This document shows positions 10,411 through 21,403 of a stretch of DNA of 64,000 nucleotides, one piece after another. The position numbers were made by a program, and so were the translations under genes. The stretch is from Coniochaeta sp. PMI_546 (Eukaryota > Ascomycota > Sordariomycetes > Coniochaetales > Coniochaetaceae), in assembly GCA_021432605.1 (NCBI GenBank), contig MU271161.1:1-64000 (forward strand), given 5' to 3'. Position 1 is the first letter of the stretch. Each line of letters opens with the position of its first letter. The notes beneath the pieces are model-generated. The model was not told the origin of the DNA, did no database searches, and was given only the letters and a program-made list of their open reading frames with translations.

Positions 10411-11904
10411 ATGGCGACGCCCGAGCGATCAATTGACGGGGTGGATATGCCAGCCGACGACCAGCATGAAGTAGTGATTTCCTCTATGTGCACTCTGTCC
10501 AGCATTGGCCCAGAGACTAATGGATAAGCGTCGTAGCCCGAGAGAGATGATGACCAAGATTCGGCGCTAGGAGATGTAAGTAACCACACCTGATGCCGTG
10601 TCGTGGTAGACGAACTAACATGGTGGCCCGGACAGGACGTGGCTCAATCAACTTCAAGTCTCGCCAGTTCAATTCTGGATTATCGCAAGGAGAATGGACG
10701 AACGTACCATGGGTATAAAGACGGAAGTGCGTATATGTGCCAGGTACTCTAATTGAAACATGCGGACTGGCTGAGCTGACATGCGACAGAGTACAACCTC
10801 CCAAATGATGAGAGCGAACGTGAAAGACTAGGTAATTGAACACCTACGCGAGAATAACTCTTTGGTGTTATGTCTTCTACTGACAACAGCGATGAAGACC
10901 TTCAACACCACCTTTTTCTCCTAACGCTCGACGGCAAACTTGGACTAGCGCCTCCTAACGACCCGGACGCCAAAGTCCATCGTGTGCTTGACGTCGGCAC
11001 TGGGACAGGTATTTGGGCTATGGACTATGGAGATGATCATCCCGACGTGGAAGAGGTTCGCACCCCTTACGCTGTTAATATACGTAGAGGTTTCAGTGTA
11101 TCTAATAGATGTAGGTCATTGGAGTGGATCTCTCGCCCATCCAACCATCATTGTATGAGTTTGACTTCCCCCCTCTCATAAGATGGCCGTCATTGACCGC
11201 ATGACAGCGTGCCGAGCAATGTATTCTTCCAGGTTGACGATGTCGAAGAACCGTGGACCTATTCTAAACCTTTCGACTACATCCACAGTCGTATGATGAC
11301 GTCGAGTCTCGCAAACTGGGAGGAGTACTTCCAGAACTGCTTTGAGTACATCTCAATACTGCCCTTTATGCAGCAGTTCTCTAGATCCGTGCTGACCTAA
11401 CATCAGTAATCTTGCCCCTGGGGGTTGGCTCGAATTGCAAGAGGGCGATCTCTTTGCCTGCTCCGACGATGAGACCCTCAAGCCAGAGCATGCTCTGTAC
11501 AAATGTCTCGATTATCTCCACCAAGCGTCGGTCAAGTTTGGAAGAGAATATCAGGATATCAAGAAATTCAAGGACATGATGGCAGCTGTGGGCTTTGTGG
11601 ACATCGTCCAGAAGACATACAAGTGGCCGACGTACTCTTGGCCGAGGGACAGGAAACACAAGGATCTGGGATTGTGGACCTACGAGAATTTCGGCGGCGG
11701 GCTCGAGGGCTTTTGTATGGCCGCTTTCACCAGAGGCCTCGGATGGTCCAAGGAGGAGGTCCAAGTGTTCTGCGCTGCTGTGAGAAGGGATATGCGCGAC
11801 AAAAATATCCACGCGTACTGGCCGATGTAAGTGAACCTCTTCGTTGGTGAGGAGCTGCTGCTGACCAACATTCCAGATATGTCATCTATGGACGTAAACC
11901 GTGA
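10411..11904 (+). CDS. LaeA-like SAM-dependent methyltransferase (TAM domain), 9 exons
   Basis: Model: exons 10411-10470, 10537-10575, 10636-10726, 10790-10831, 10898-11055, 11115-11152, 11208-11345, 11407-11826, 11877-11904, giving 337 aa in frame. Introns are 50-66 bp with GT..AG and CTRAY branch sites; the donor at 11056 (GTTCGC) is weak. The N-terminus is acidic, followed by SSILDYRKENGRTYHGYKDG and PNDE. The SAM-binding motif VLDVGTGTG is at residues 107-115, then VIGVDLSPIQP, DDVEEPW, FDYIHSRMM and APGGWLELQE, ending VIYGRKP. These are the hallmarks of the large fungal family of LaeA/Velvet-related class I methyltransferases. The substrate is unknown for most members; many sit in secondary-metabolite or subtelomeric regions. 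No biosynthetic backbone gene is adjacent. Without splicing the gene looks broken, but the hand-built model shows no frameshift. Confidence 0.85.
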
Positions 11905-12622
11905 GCCATATGAGACTGGCGCACACTGGCGCTGCAAGTGATATTCCAAGGCTGCCTTAGATATACCCCGATCTACCTAGGGTAGATAACACAATTGGCC
12001 ACACTGCCGGTTTGTATGAGACAACAAATAGTCATTGACCACATTAGCTACCGGCCACATTGACCTCATAAGTGCTACTGTAATATCAGAACTTAGTTCA
12101 CACACGCTTGCCTAAATTGAATATTTTACACTACGAGAATCGGTCTGTTCGTCTCCTCTATGCGATGAGGATTGAGATCATCCGCGGAAAACAGATTGTC
12201 ACCCCTGACATGGATGGTGTTAAATTTCGCTCCCAGGCACCAATGTTCGGCACAACAACCTAGAATAGGGCAAGTTGGTCCCAGTTCAGACTTGTGGCGC
12301 ACTGGCGGTGCTGCTTATACGATACTTGCAGGCTGAGCCCTTGACTTAAGTGATTTACCAGGTTGGCCCTCGGGGCTACATTGCCTATTTCAGTGCCAAT
12401 GAAACCCTGGGCCGCACCGCATGCATCTTACTTGTGCATGCGGCTAGCACCAGAGCGAATGGGTATGCATCATCCAGGGGAGGAATGCTAGTTCAGGCCC
12501 ATGATCAGTATCCTTGTATCGTCGTCCCCTTATATATCTATGTCGTCGCAACATTTTGTATGTTTTTATTCCAATACCTGCGATCGTGCTAGCATTAAAG
12601 GCGCTCATCAGTCAGGTACGAC
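11905..12622. other. Intergenic, between methyltransferase and PQQ-type gene
   Basis: No coding sequence recognised. It holds the upstream region of the gene at 12623, including a TATATAT stretch at 12531-12537, about 90 bp before its ATG, which is a plausible TATA box. Confidence 0.5.
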
Positions 12623-14278
12623 ATGCCTGTGTTCTCGACAGTTCGCCTTTTGGCAGTCTTCCTGCACGCGATCTTCGTCCCCCAGATCGTCTGTGCCGAT
12701 ACTTCCGCAAGCAATCTTTCAGCAATAGCCTCAGAAGATCCTTGGAACGGCTGGGGAGCAAATACCTGGAATAACAGGTTTGCTTCCACCAACCGAAAAA
12801 TATCCTCGTCCACAATCAAATCACTTTCGGTGCACTGCCAAATTCCTGTCCCCGGAGGCGTCAGCGCTAATCCAACAATTGTTCAAGGTCTTGCCTACTT
12901 CCCGACCTGGAACGGCAGCTTGTTCGCTCTCGATTACTCCACTTGCAAGGTCAAGTGGGAGATCAATGTCACGCAGATTATCGTCGATTTTAAGCCCTTG
13001 GCTCTTCCCGCGGACTTCACTTTTGTTCCAGCATCTAGGACGAGCCCACAGGTAGACCTCGCAAACAATGTGATCTACTTCGGCACTCTCACATGGGCCT
13101 TGATGGTGGCGGCCGACTTGAAGACTGGCAAGGTCCTTGGTGTCAAGCAGATCAACTCTCATCCATTCGCCATCAATACCGTGAGCCCGACATTCTACGG
13201 CGATATCATCTATACGGGAGCTTCTAGCACAGAGGAGAGCGCCGTCACTGCATTGACTGGGTACAAGTGCTGCTCTTTTGTTGGAAACGCGGTTGCACTC
13301 AAATTCAGTCGCCAGACGGGGAAGTTCACGACCATCTGGGACGTGCCCATGTTGCCAGCCGATGATCCCAAGCAGCCAGGAGCTTGGTCGGGGGCTGCCA
13401 TTTGGGGCAGCGAGCCATCAATTGATGCCAGACGGAAACAAGTCTTCTATGCGACTGGCAACGTCTACACTGTGCCGGATGCATATGTCCCTTGCTTAAC
13501 GAACAACACGACTACTTCAAGTAGCAAATGCCTTCCAGACAGGGTCTGGCAGGAATCTGTTCTCGCCCTCGACCTGTACTCGGGGAAGGTCAACTGGGTC
13601 CGGCACCTCGGTGCCTTAGACGCATGGACGACTGCCTGCAATGTACCTGTTAACTCAGAGCTCTGTCCTGGAACTCCAGGCGTAGACGCTGACTTCGGAA
13701 TGGCACCATCGTTCGTACCCAGCGGCGGGAAAGGCGGAAAGGATGTCGTCGTTCTTGGTCAGAAGAACGGCAATCTGTACAGTATCAGTGCTGACAATGG
13801 AGCGGTACAATGGGCTACAGCCGTCGGTCCCGGCTCAACATCGGGAGGGTTGAGCTGGGGAGTGGCCGTTGACGGCAAGAACGTGTACTTCACCGAGATC
13901 AATGCCGGCCAGGCAGCGTGGCGACCTCAGCCGATGAATAGCACAGTCATCACAAACAGTGCTTACGGGGCAGCGTCTCTGCTCACTGGTGCCATCGTTT
14001 GGGAAACCCCAGTTGCCAATAACATGTCTTCTACAACGCCTCCAACGGCAGTCGGAGACTTAATTCTCACGGGAAGGTCCAGCTTGCTCGCTTTTGGTGT
14101 GACGCTTGCTGCGGGTCTTGTGGCGCTTAATAGGGCAACTGGAGAGATACTTCTGGATTTTCCCTTAGACACTTATTCCCAAGGCGGTATCTCGGTGTAT
14201 GACAAGTACATCTTTGTCGGTAGCGGTTACCATGCTCTTGTGCCTGGTTCATTCTACGTGTTATCGACCGCGTTATAA
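12623..14278 (+). CDS. Secreted PQQ-type beta-propeller protein (polyvinyl-alcohol dehydrogenase-like)
   Basis: Single exon, 551 aa. Residues 1-25 form a signal peptide (hydrophobic core LLAVFLHAIFVP, likely cut after VCA). The mature protein has repeated propeller blades: WNGWGANTWNNR, NPTIVQGLAYFPTWNG.LFALD, VIYFGTL, WGSEPSID with YATGNVY (about residue 256-285), GQKNGNLYSISADNG, LLTGAIVWETP and GLVALNRATGE. This is the pattern of the quinoprotein alcohol dehydrogenase-like superfamily, closest to polyvinyl-alcohol dehydrogenase-like fungal proteins. By family it would oxidise an alcohol or sugar outside the cell using PQQ, but fungi do not make PQQ, so activity is inferred. Several Cys residues (a CC pair near residue 213, others near 295-345) suggest disulphides. 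The start is the first ATG and gives a clean signal peptide. Confidence 0.8.
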   Translation: MPVFSTVRLLAVFLHAIFVPQIVCADTSASNLSAIASEDPWNGWGANTWNNRFASTNRKISSSTIKSLSVHCQIPVPGGVSANPTIVQGLAYFPTWNGSLFALDYSTCKVKWEINVTQIIVDFKPLALPADFTFVPASRTSPQVDLANNVIYFGTLTWALMVAADLKTGKVLGVKQINSHPFAINTVSPTFYGDIIYTGASSTEESAVTALTGYKCCSFVGNAVALKFSRQTGKFTTIWDVPMLPADDPKQPGAWSGAAIWGSEPSIDARRKQVFYATGNVYTVPDAYVPCLTNNTTTSSSKCLPDRVWQESVLALDLYSGKVNWVRHLGALDAWTTACNVPVNSELCPGTPGVDADFGMAPSFVPSGGKGGKDVVVLGQKNGNLYSISADNGAVQWATAVGPGSTSGGLSWGVAVDGKNVYFTEINAGQAAWRPQPMNSTVITNSAYGAASLLTGAIVWETPVANNMSSTTPPTAVGDLILTGRSSLLAFGVTLAAGLVALNRATGEILLDFPLDTYSQGGISVYDKYIFVGSGYHALVPGSFYVLSTAL

Positions 14279-15538
14279 AAATTCTTGTTATGTTTACTCA
14301 TACGCATTTTTATATGTATTTATATTACCTATTAGGTTAATTATCGATTTGTAGGACATGATAACGGAAGTCGCGCTGCGACGGACTTCTCAATACGTAC
14401 AATAATGGTTCGACAACTAGTGATCGTCTAAGTTACAGACATATACCATGATACTGATACATAGACGAAGCAATTTGGCCAATGTTACGAGTTTTCTTAC
14501 TTGAACACAAGCCATCATGCGATATAAATCAATTATCAGAACCTGTACTGTTTGTAAAGCTCTTTGGCTTTCAGATCTAGTCTAAGCTAGATTGTACGAT
14601 GGCTGGAAAAGGCATATAGCAGAGCAACTGTAATGTCTCACCCAACGTGTCAACGTGTCGAATAAGCTGCCATAGTTAGTTGGTGTGCGTAGAAAACAAT
14701 TAACCAACAGCACCCGTGGCCAGCCTCATGATGTCTCAAGTCTCGGCTTCTGAGCAATCAGCACTCTCGTTTAACTCATCGGGGGTTAGATTCTCGAAGG
14801 AGGAAAGACACATCAACGCTTTTGTGATGCGCATCGACATCACAACTTATCTACCCAAGTTCACAGAAGAGTGAACCTTATCGAGGTCACCTACGATGAC
14901 CAAATATCCATCATGATCATCAGAAAGCCAACAATTCCATCATCGTTCCAGCTGATATTATCGGTCAGGGTACCACTCGCGCCTTTACTGCCGCAGCTGG
15001 TCTTTTCTAAGATACCCAACTGTTTCCGCCACGACAACACAATTAGTATAGCACCAAAACACTTCCTTCACCTCCAGGTCCACGCGGATTTCACCGACAT
15101 CAAGGCCACCGCCGTGTCGTATGGATCACCATGGTAATAAGACTCTGGTCCTGCCGGAAATAGCGACGGGAAGACTACGATAGTCGCGGTACAATGGTCA
15201 ACGTACCTGGTGTATTAGAGTCTAAGTCTTTGCAAATACCCAACTCTCGTCGAAGTCAGCAAAATATTGTTCGAGGGTTGAACGGGGATCAATATAGACG
15301 ACGACGCGTGGGCGGTATCGTGAGTCAGGAGTCAAAGAGTACAGGGTCAGGGAGATGAACAACATGACCGCGCGGACGAGCTTTGCCACCGCTTGAATTG
15401 CATTCATCAAATATCTCATAAGCGTAGGTAATGTTACAGAATTAATGGTACAGAATTATGATGACGGTAGTATATGCTATTCCTGAATGCTAAACCCCAT
15501 AATGCCAGACCCCATAATGCCAGAGCCGTTGCTTACGC
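14279..15538. other. Intergenic, convergent between PQQ-type gene and repeat-protein gene
   Basis: AT-rich 3' flank to about 14,700, then mixed sequence. A 65-codon minus-strand open frame (15222-15419, real ATG, hydrophobic N-terminal third) is the only candidate gene. I do not recognise it and it may be chance. A duplicated CCCCATAATGCCAGA unit at 15496-15527 lies just after the stop of the next gene. Confidence 0.4.
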
Positions 15539-18500
15539 TCAGTACTGACGTTCAATCTCCTTCGACCGCCGCTTATACTCGATATTGACACCAGATGGAG
15601 TGCCCGAGGGCAGGACATTGTAAGGCTTCGGCATGTCACCTGCATCTTCTTTGTGTCTTTGTGTGAGAGAAACCGCCACGTCCTTTGCTCCATGCGAGGC
15701 GGTGTGTGTTCCAGAGTGTGATGAGACCTCTCCAACTTTCGCTACACTAGAAGCACTGCCAGACTCGAGAGCACTATGCGGCTCAATCGTACTGACTGCG
15801 TGACTGGATGATTGTGCGTCGTGCATTGTTCCAGTCGGTGCATATGTTTCTGTAGGTCGCTGGGTAGCAATCGAGTTACCAGCGGAGTGCTTTGTCGAGT
15901 GTCTCTCTTGGAGAGTTCCATCTACCGACGACTCTCCCACTCTTGTGGTAGCTACTGTTGGAGGCAATGAAGACCGCCAGTCGTCCCCAGAAGCTGCGCT
16001 GCCAGATGGGATGTTGGACTCCAGGCCGTGAGAAGCACCAATCGTGCCTGTCGAACCGTGGCTGTTGTCATACGTCTCCGGATCCTTCGCGAACCTCGTC
16101 ACGGGGGCAGGTCCTGCTCCTGTCGTGATACTTGAAGAAGTGCCAGACTCGAGAGTGTCGTATGGATGGCTCCTGTCCGACGAGTGAACAACTTCATGCG
16201 GACCGGTTGTGCCAACGGATGGAGCGGATGGCATTGTGTTTCGTGCCCTAGCAGCTCCACTGGCCTCAGGCGTTGCATCACCGGAAGCTGTTCCAGTCGC
16301 GAGGCTGCTACAAGGCCCAGACTGGTGATTAAAATTCTCAGGGTCATACCCAGCCTGTGCGGCTTGTGGTGCAGTTCGCGGCGAGAAGGACTGATGTGAC
16401 GCGCCGGTAGCGACACCAGAAGCGGTACCAGATGGAAGAACGTTATATGGACCAGAAGCGTCAGCACCGGCGGCATGTGAGGTTGTCTTGGACTGCGTCG
16501 TCGTATCATGCAAGTCACTGGATTGGTAGGCTAGTTCTGAAGCCGCGAGGCCGCCTACAGCTACCCCAGCACCTGTGGTCAACGCTCCCTCATGATCGTG
16601 CTTAGAAGTCTCATCGTACTTCTCGCCGTGCCGTGTAGTCGGAACAGCGCTCACACGGTCATGGGATGCCGATGTATAAGCCCCCGTACTTGGGTTGATG
16701 TTCTTTGATTCGGCTGCGTGTATCTCCTTGACCGTGTTATCACGGTCGTGCAAGGTACCACCGACAGCACCAGTGTGCCGGTGCCGGTCTTCCTCAGCTG
16801 AAGTCTTGTTGGGCTGCGTTGACCCGTGCACAGCCTGCGCAACTGCTGGTGGGGGCTCCTTGTGGAGCTTCCGGCGTTCGGTAGAATCGGACCTGCGATG
16901 CTGGTACTTGGGGTCCTCTTCATTCGTGTCGACCTTGTGCCTGTGGAAGATCCCGCCGAGTACACTGCTTTTTCGCTTTGGAGATTCCTCTTTATATCTG
17001 TCCTTCCCATCGAGGGACGACCTCTTGGCCTCTGCGTTGGGTCGCGAGGTTTCCTGAGCTTGGACAGTCCGGTGTTCTACACCAGAAGGATGCGTCCCTG
17101 GGATCGGAGCAATATCCCGAGGGTCGCGTCCTTCTTCATTAGTATGCTTGCCTCCGAGTCCGAGAAAGCCACGGTGGTGCTTATGTTTTTCCTCCGCGTT
17201 GGGCGGTGAAATTGGCTGCGCTTGAGGTTTAGCTTGGAGGACCCGGTGATCTGCTCCTGATGGGTGAGTTCCGGGGATGGGAGCGGAGTCCCTCGAATCA
17301 CGTTTATCCTCGCTGGCGGGCTTCTCGGAGATGCCAAACAGACCGTGATGCTCCTTGTTCTTGTCCTTGTTATTCGGAGGTGTCCTCTTCCCATCTGCGT
17401 GAGTGAGATGCGAGATCTGTTGCGTATGAGCGTCCCGCTGTTCCGTACCAGTTCCAGTGTGTCGATTACTGGCAGTATTGTCCCAAGTCTCACGTCCATC
17501 TTGCTTGTCACGCTTTCCTGAGTAATCGTAGGCAGCGACTCCAGCTCCAGCCGCTGCACCAGCAGCGAGTCCTTGCTCAGCTCTCGAAGTAGCCTTGTCC
17601 TCCTGGCGACCATCGCGATCCGATGTGGCAAGCGGGAAAGCCCGCTGCGTGCGCGCCTCCCCATACATTGAGCCATCGGTGTTAAGGGTCTTAGCATCGT
17701 GTGCCTTGGGTTGCTCTTTGCTACTGGAGTCATCTGTTATGCTGTCTTCATTCGCGGCTGACTTGGTTCCAATGAGGGAGCCACTAGGCTCGGTAGTAGG
17801 CTGGGTAGTCCTCGACTGGCCAGCCCCAAGAAGGGGAACACGTGAAGCAGCGGCATCAAGGTCGTTTGTGCCCACAGGCTCCTGATGCTTGGTGGAATCA
17901 TGGTTTCTTCCATGACCAGTCACAGAGTTGTAGATTCCACCGGTCGGAAAGGAAGTAGCAGCGCTAGGAATGGTCGCATCAGCGGCGCCATGATCCGTGA
18001 CTCGGTTCTTGTTGGGAAGGTTGTGGTGCTGGTCGTGATCATCGCGAGGGCTACCGTGGCCTGTGACGGTGTTGTAAATACCACCAGTAGGCGCAGTTGG
18101 AAGATTGCCCCAGTAAGCAGGTGTGCTAGCTTGCTCATTTGCACCAGTTGCAGCATGAGAATTCCCAGTCGATGGTTTCTCCGCTGCCGATGCTTGTTGC
18201 TCTGCCGTTCGTGGGTGCTGGCTGAGCTCCCGAGATTCATGTCGCAATTCATGAGGTTGCTGCGAGATCACACCAGCTCGCTCTTGATAGGCAAGTGGCA
18301 AATCACTAGGTTGATGATCGTGGCTTGGACTGGCACATCCGTGTTGGTGTACCTGGCCATGACTGTGGCTTCGACTGCTGGCTTCTTGTGGTTCCTGCTG
18401 CGCTGCACGAGATTGCGGAGGAAGTTCATTGGCATGGTGTGGGGCCCCGCGAGGTTGCTGTTGATACGCAACGGCTAGATCACTCGGTTGATGTCCGTGA

Positions 18501-18784
18501 CTCAGACTTGCTACGCCGTGTGGCTGCTGCTGGACTCCGCGTGCATCTGGCTGCCGTTGAGCCTCTTCCTGAGTCGCATGTGTACCTGATTCATGGGGCT
18601 TTGACCCCATGGCCAGCAGGTTTTCAGCTGGAGTTTGGGCTTGTTGTTGAGTCAGTGGTGTTGGTTTCTGATCGGCATGCTGTTGATGGACCGGATACTT
18701 GGGTTGCTGCTGCTGCTGTTGAGGAGTCTCCGGGGCCGGAGTGGGTGGCTCGGATGCCGGATACGCTCCCGGCCAACGGTCCAT
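15539..18784 (-). CDS. Giant hydrophilic, disordered repeat protein of unknown function
   Basis: Single exon of 1081 aa from ATG at 18784, with no signal peptide and no enzyme motif. Composition is dominated by H, Q, S, T, G, D and K. The N-terminal 200 residues are Q/H-rich with a repeated S.SH.HQPSDL..AYQ unit. Two TGGIYN[TS]VTGHG units follow near residues 230-300. A mid-region duplication contains APIPGTHPSG (near 17100 and 17270) beside HH-F-G-L/I segments. The C-terminal third has six variants of [YHE][NDS].[LI].[ST]G[TS].S, the last ending the protein as YNVLPSGTPSGVN followed by a basic tail. Two Ala/Gly-rich helices (AAGAAAGAGVAAY, TTGAGVAVGGLAASELAY) could be glycine-zipper-like. 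It resembles stress-related hydrophilins in style only; function is unknown. Long antisense open frames opposite it come from its GC-rich repeats. Confidence 0.75.
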   Translation of the reverse strand: MDRWPGAYPASEPPTPAPETPQQQQQQPKYPVHQQHADQKPTPLTQQQAQTPAENLLAMGSKPHESGTHATQEEAQRQPDARGVQQQPHGVASLSHGHQPSDLAVAYQQQPRGAPHHANELPPQSRAAQQEPQEASSRSHSHGQVHQHGCASPSHDHQPSDLPLAYQERAGVISQQPHELRHESRELSQHPRTAEQQASAAEKPSTGNSHAATGANEQASTPAYWGNLPTAPTGGIYNTVTGHGSPRDDHDQHHNLPNKNRVTDHGAADATIPSAATSFPTGGIYNSVTGHGRNHDSTKHQEPVGTNDLDAAASRVPLLGAGQSRTTQPTTEPSGSLIGTKSAANEDSITDDSSSKEQPKAHDAKTLNTDGSMYGEARTQRAFPLATSDRDGRQEDKATSRAEQGLAAGAAAGAGVAAYDYSGKRDKQDGRETWDNTASNRHTGTGTEQRDAHTQQISHLTHADGKRTPPNNKDKNKEHHGLFGISEKPASEDKRDSRDSAPIPGTHPSGADHRVLQAKPQAQPISPPNAEEKHKHHRGFLGLGGKHTNEEGRDPRDIAPIPGTHPSGVEHRTVQAQETSRPNAEAKRSSLDGKDRYKEESPKRKSSVLGGIFHRHKVDTNEEDPKYQHRRSDSTERRKLHKEPPPAVAQAVHGSTQPNKTSAEEDRHRHTGAVGGTLHDRDNTVKEIHAAESKNINPSTGAYTSASHDRVSAVPTTRHGEKYDETSKHDHEGALTTGAGVAVGGLAASELAYQSSDLHDTTTQSKTTSHAAGADASGPYNVLPSGTASGVATGASHQSFSPRTAPQAAQAGYDPENFNHQSGPCSSLATGTASGDATPEASGAARARNTMPSAPSVGTTGPHEVVHSSDRSHPYDTLESGTSSSITTGAGPAPVTRFAKDPETYDNSHGSTGTIGASHGLESNIPSGSAASGDDWRSSLPPTVATTRVGESSVDGTLQERHSTKHSAGNSIATQRPTETYAPTGTMHDAQSSSHAVSTIEPHSALESGSASSVAKVGEVSSHSGTHTASHGAKDVAVSLTQRHKEDAGDMPKPYNVLPSGTPSGVNIEYKRRSKEIERQY

Positions 18785-21403
18785 GATGAACGTGTCTGCT
18801 CTAGGGTGTACAGGTAAGGGTTATGGAGGTGACCCCGAAATCCTTGAAAACCGTTGGTGTGAACAGAAGTGTGACGCGGGTGTCATCAACTTAGAGTCTA
18901 AGAGTTATGATGTTGATGCCGGGGGCATTCAGATATATAGTGTCGCCTAGATGCACACGGAGCCTACGTGTAACCCTTCCCCCCATTTTCCCAGCTCCCA
19001 GTTTCACACCATCAGGCATAATACCCGGCAATCCTGGGCCTCGAAATGCGATTTTGGTTCTGCAACCCTTACGCGGCGAGCTTTGTGACATGACGTCTGT
19101 TGGAGAAGTTAGGAATGGCTGATGCTTGTGATGCTGTCATTCATGGTTGCACCAGCCAATCAGCGCTGCAACACAAAAGCATCGGTGGCTGAAAGCCGGG
19201 CAGAGTTGCGGGGTTCTGCTTCAACAACGTCGACGTCGCCCGATGGACGCGCCAACCACGTCATTACCAAATGGTGCCCCAATAGAATGACCACACCCTA
19301 TGATAGTGCTCATTCTAGCCTGTGCGCTTCCCTGCTTCTTCGTCTCTTCACTGTAAACGTGTGCGTCAGTAGAGGGGAGAGGGGAGAACGATGTCTGCCG
19401 TTGAGGGGCAGATGGTATCATATTCGTTTAAAATGCAAGTTCTGCAGCCCACTTGGAAGGGTGTGCGCTAAAGTCGAAGGAGCCGCACCACACAACAAGG
19501 CTGAAGTCGATGCCATCAACATCGAACGCATGAGATGGCCCTGGAACTTCACTGCAAGCTTCGAGAAAACTGATCTGAAAAACACTCGACGATGAATAGA
19601 ATCAGACAGCATAGAAGCTCGAGGGAGGTGTGCTGTGAAGACGTCCCCAGACGTCCTAAGAACGTTTGGGCGAAAGGTCGGAGAACAGAGAACGTCCATG
19701 CTCTAATCCATGTTTGCATTTTTTTTTTAATTTTCGACGATGTTATATCAAGATCAAGTCAACAAAAGGATACACGACACATCTTACAGGGGTGTACGGA
19801 CGACCGCCCATGCTCTCCAAGTACTCCTCAACGAGATCTAGCTAGTCCTTAGCAAAGCTGCGCCAAGGCACCGTCTTTCTCTCGTTGTTCCGAGCCATTC
19901 GAGATATGTGTAGAGGCTTCTGGTTACGCCTGCCCTTCTGCAACCACTCATTGCCCCCGATGGTGAACACTTGACAAGGGCAGATCGCAAAACGCCACCT
20001 GAGCGGTGTTGCCCAGGAGTCCACTGCAACATCAGGCGCACTTGACAGTAGTCTCTCGTCCGATTTCCAGCTAGGGCCGTCTCCAGGCTAAGACTACTCC
20101 TAGGGTACTATACGTTTAACGTCGTTTCCTGCCGTGACACGGTGCAATGCCATACGCCAGACAGGGAATTCGTGGTTATCCTGGTGATGATCCACATGGC
20201 GCACCCCTCTGAATGCTTGCGGCGACTTGAGATGGAATGATACTTTCTTCGGCACGGTTTCGTCTGAGTCTGTGTGGAAGACAGTATAGTGGAAGCTTGA
20301 ATCGTCGCTATGGGATGTTGGATTCAGGGCACGTTGATCCTGCGGGTCGGTATTTCGCACGTCTTGTAAAACCCAGAGTCGTGTTGTCTGGTCAAAGCGA
20401 TCGGGTGGAAGCTGGATCGCTGTCTTTCGTCCTTCGCGTTCACTGACACATCATGTAACGGTCAGCTTCAGAGGGCCTTCGAATGGTCATGGGAGGGAGT
20501 GAAAGTGTTGGTTAGACGTAGTCTATACTCAACGCAAGGGTATGTGGGACCTCGACGTGTCTTTCTAACATGGTCCGCATCCTCAGAAAGCGCTCGCTGC
20601 CGCTTCGTGGTCGACGGGAGGTTATTGGATAGGGAGAGAGAAGGACGGGCTGGAACTGCGGCTGCTACGGTGGGCTTCCGCGTACTCGTCGGGCCGGTGG
20701 AGAGACGATGCTTCTCGTCGACTGTACCTTGGGTGGAGAGATTCCATCGTAGGAACGAACAGGCGGTGTGGGGGCCAAGTCACATAAAAACAAGATGGAG
20801 GTACCTCGTCACCACCCTGATGACAACAAGAGACAATGCGCACTGCGCATCTGAAGTGAGGTCGGAGACTTCGTTATGCTTGTAACTTGAATTGATTGGG
20901 TACGATGACACAGAGGAGACGGAGACAAGTCCGGTCCTTGGAAATACCTAAGGTACCTACCTACCGTGCCTTACGTTGCAGATACACCCTCAAAGCCGAG
21001 GAAGGCGCGCGACGCGAGACGCGTACTCTACGTATGTGGCTTAGCCTCATGGGAAAGACTCTTGGCAGGGGACCCTCAAAGGTGCAGTGGTACACGTGTA
21101 TTGTGGAGCAGGGGCAGGCGGCTGGCACGGGGGGCACGGGGTTCGATTTGAACACAATGCTGGACTTTATACATACAATGGAGAAAAGTACTTTCAGAAG
21201 ACGCGACCGGCATGGAGGTAAACTTAAGGTAGTGCAGCTCTGGAATCCCTGCCCGCATAAAGATGTATGTTCAACTGTTCTGCGTCCATTAAGCTCCTTC
21301 CCAGGGGATGGCGGCAGAGGGAGTCGGTGACAATTGAAGTTTCTCGTCAGATCTTTGCCGACCACTTCTCAATTGCTCCTGATGTGCCGATATATGATCC
21401 GCA
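18785..21403. other. Long non-coding stretch (2.6 kb)
   Basis: Upstream region of the repeat-protein gene and 3' flank of the next minus-strand gene. Several open frames up to about 150 codons occur on both strands, but none has recognisable motifs or splice-supported extension. Seen: a T9 run near 19720-19729 and a CCTAAGGTACCTACCTACC palindromic cluster at 20947-20965. A lineage-specific or non-coding RNA gene cannot be excluded. Confidence 0.4.

Noticed and set aside
10640-10690. tRNA-like T-arm (CCAGTTCAATTCTGG)
   Set aside because: It lies inside exon 3 of the methyltransferase, and no acceptor stem or anticodon arm can be formed around it.
10411-14278. Secondary-metabolite cluster anchored by the LaeA-like methyltransferase
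   Set aside because: No PKS, NRPS, terpene cyclase or DMATS in the window; LaeA-like proteins are too common to support a cluster alone.
16166-18786. Several long plus-strand open frames opposite the repeat-protein gene (up to ~197 codons)
   Set aside because: They mirror the repetitive, GC-rich minus-strand coding sequence and show no protein motif of their own.
19122-21365. Open frames of 60-157 codons on both strands as possible new genes
   Set aside because: No conserved motifs, no signal peptide and no coherent splice extension; I kept the region as unassigned.
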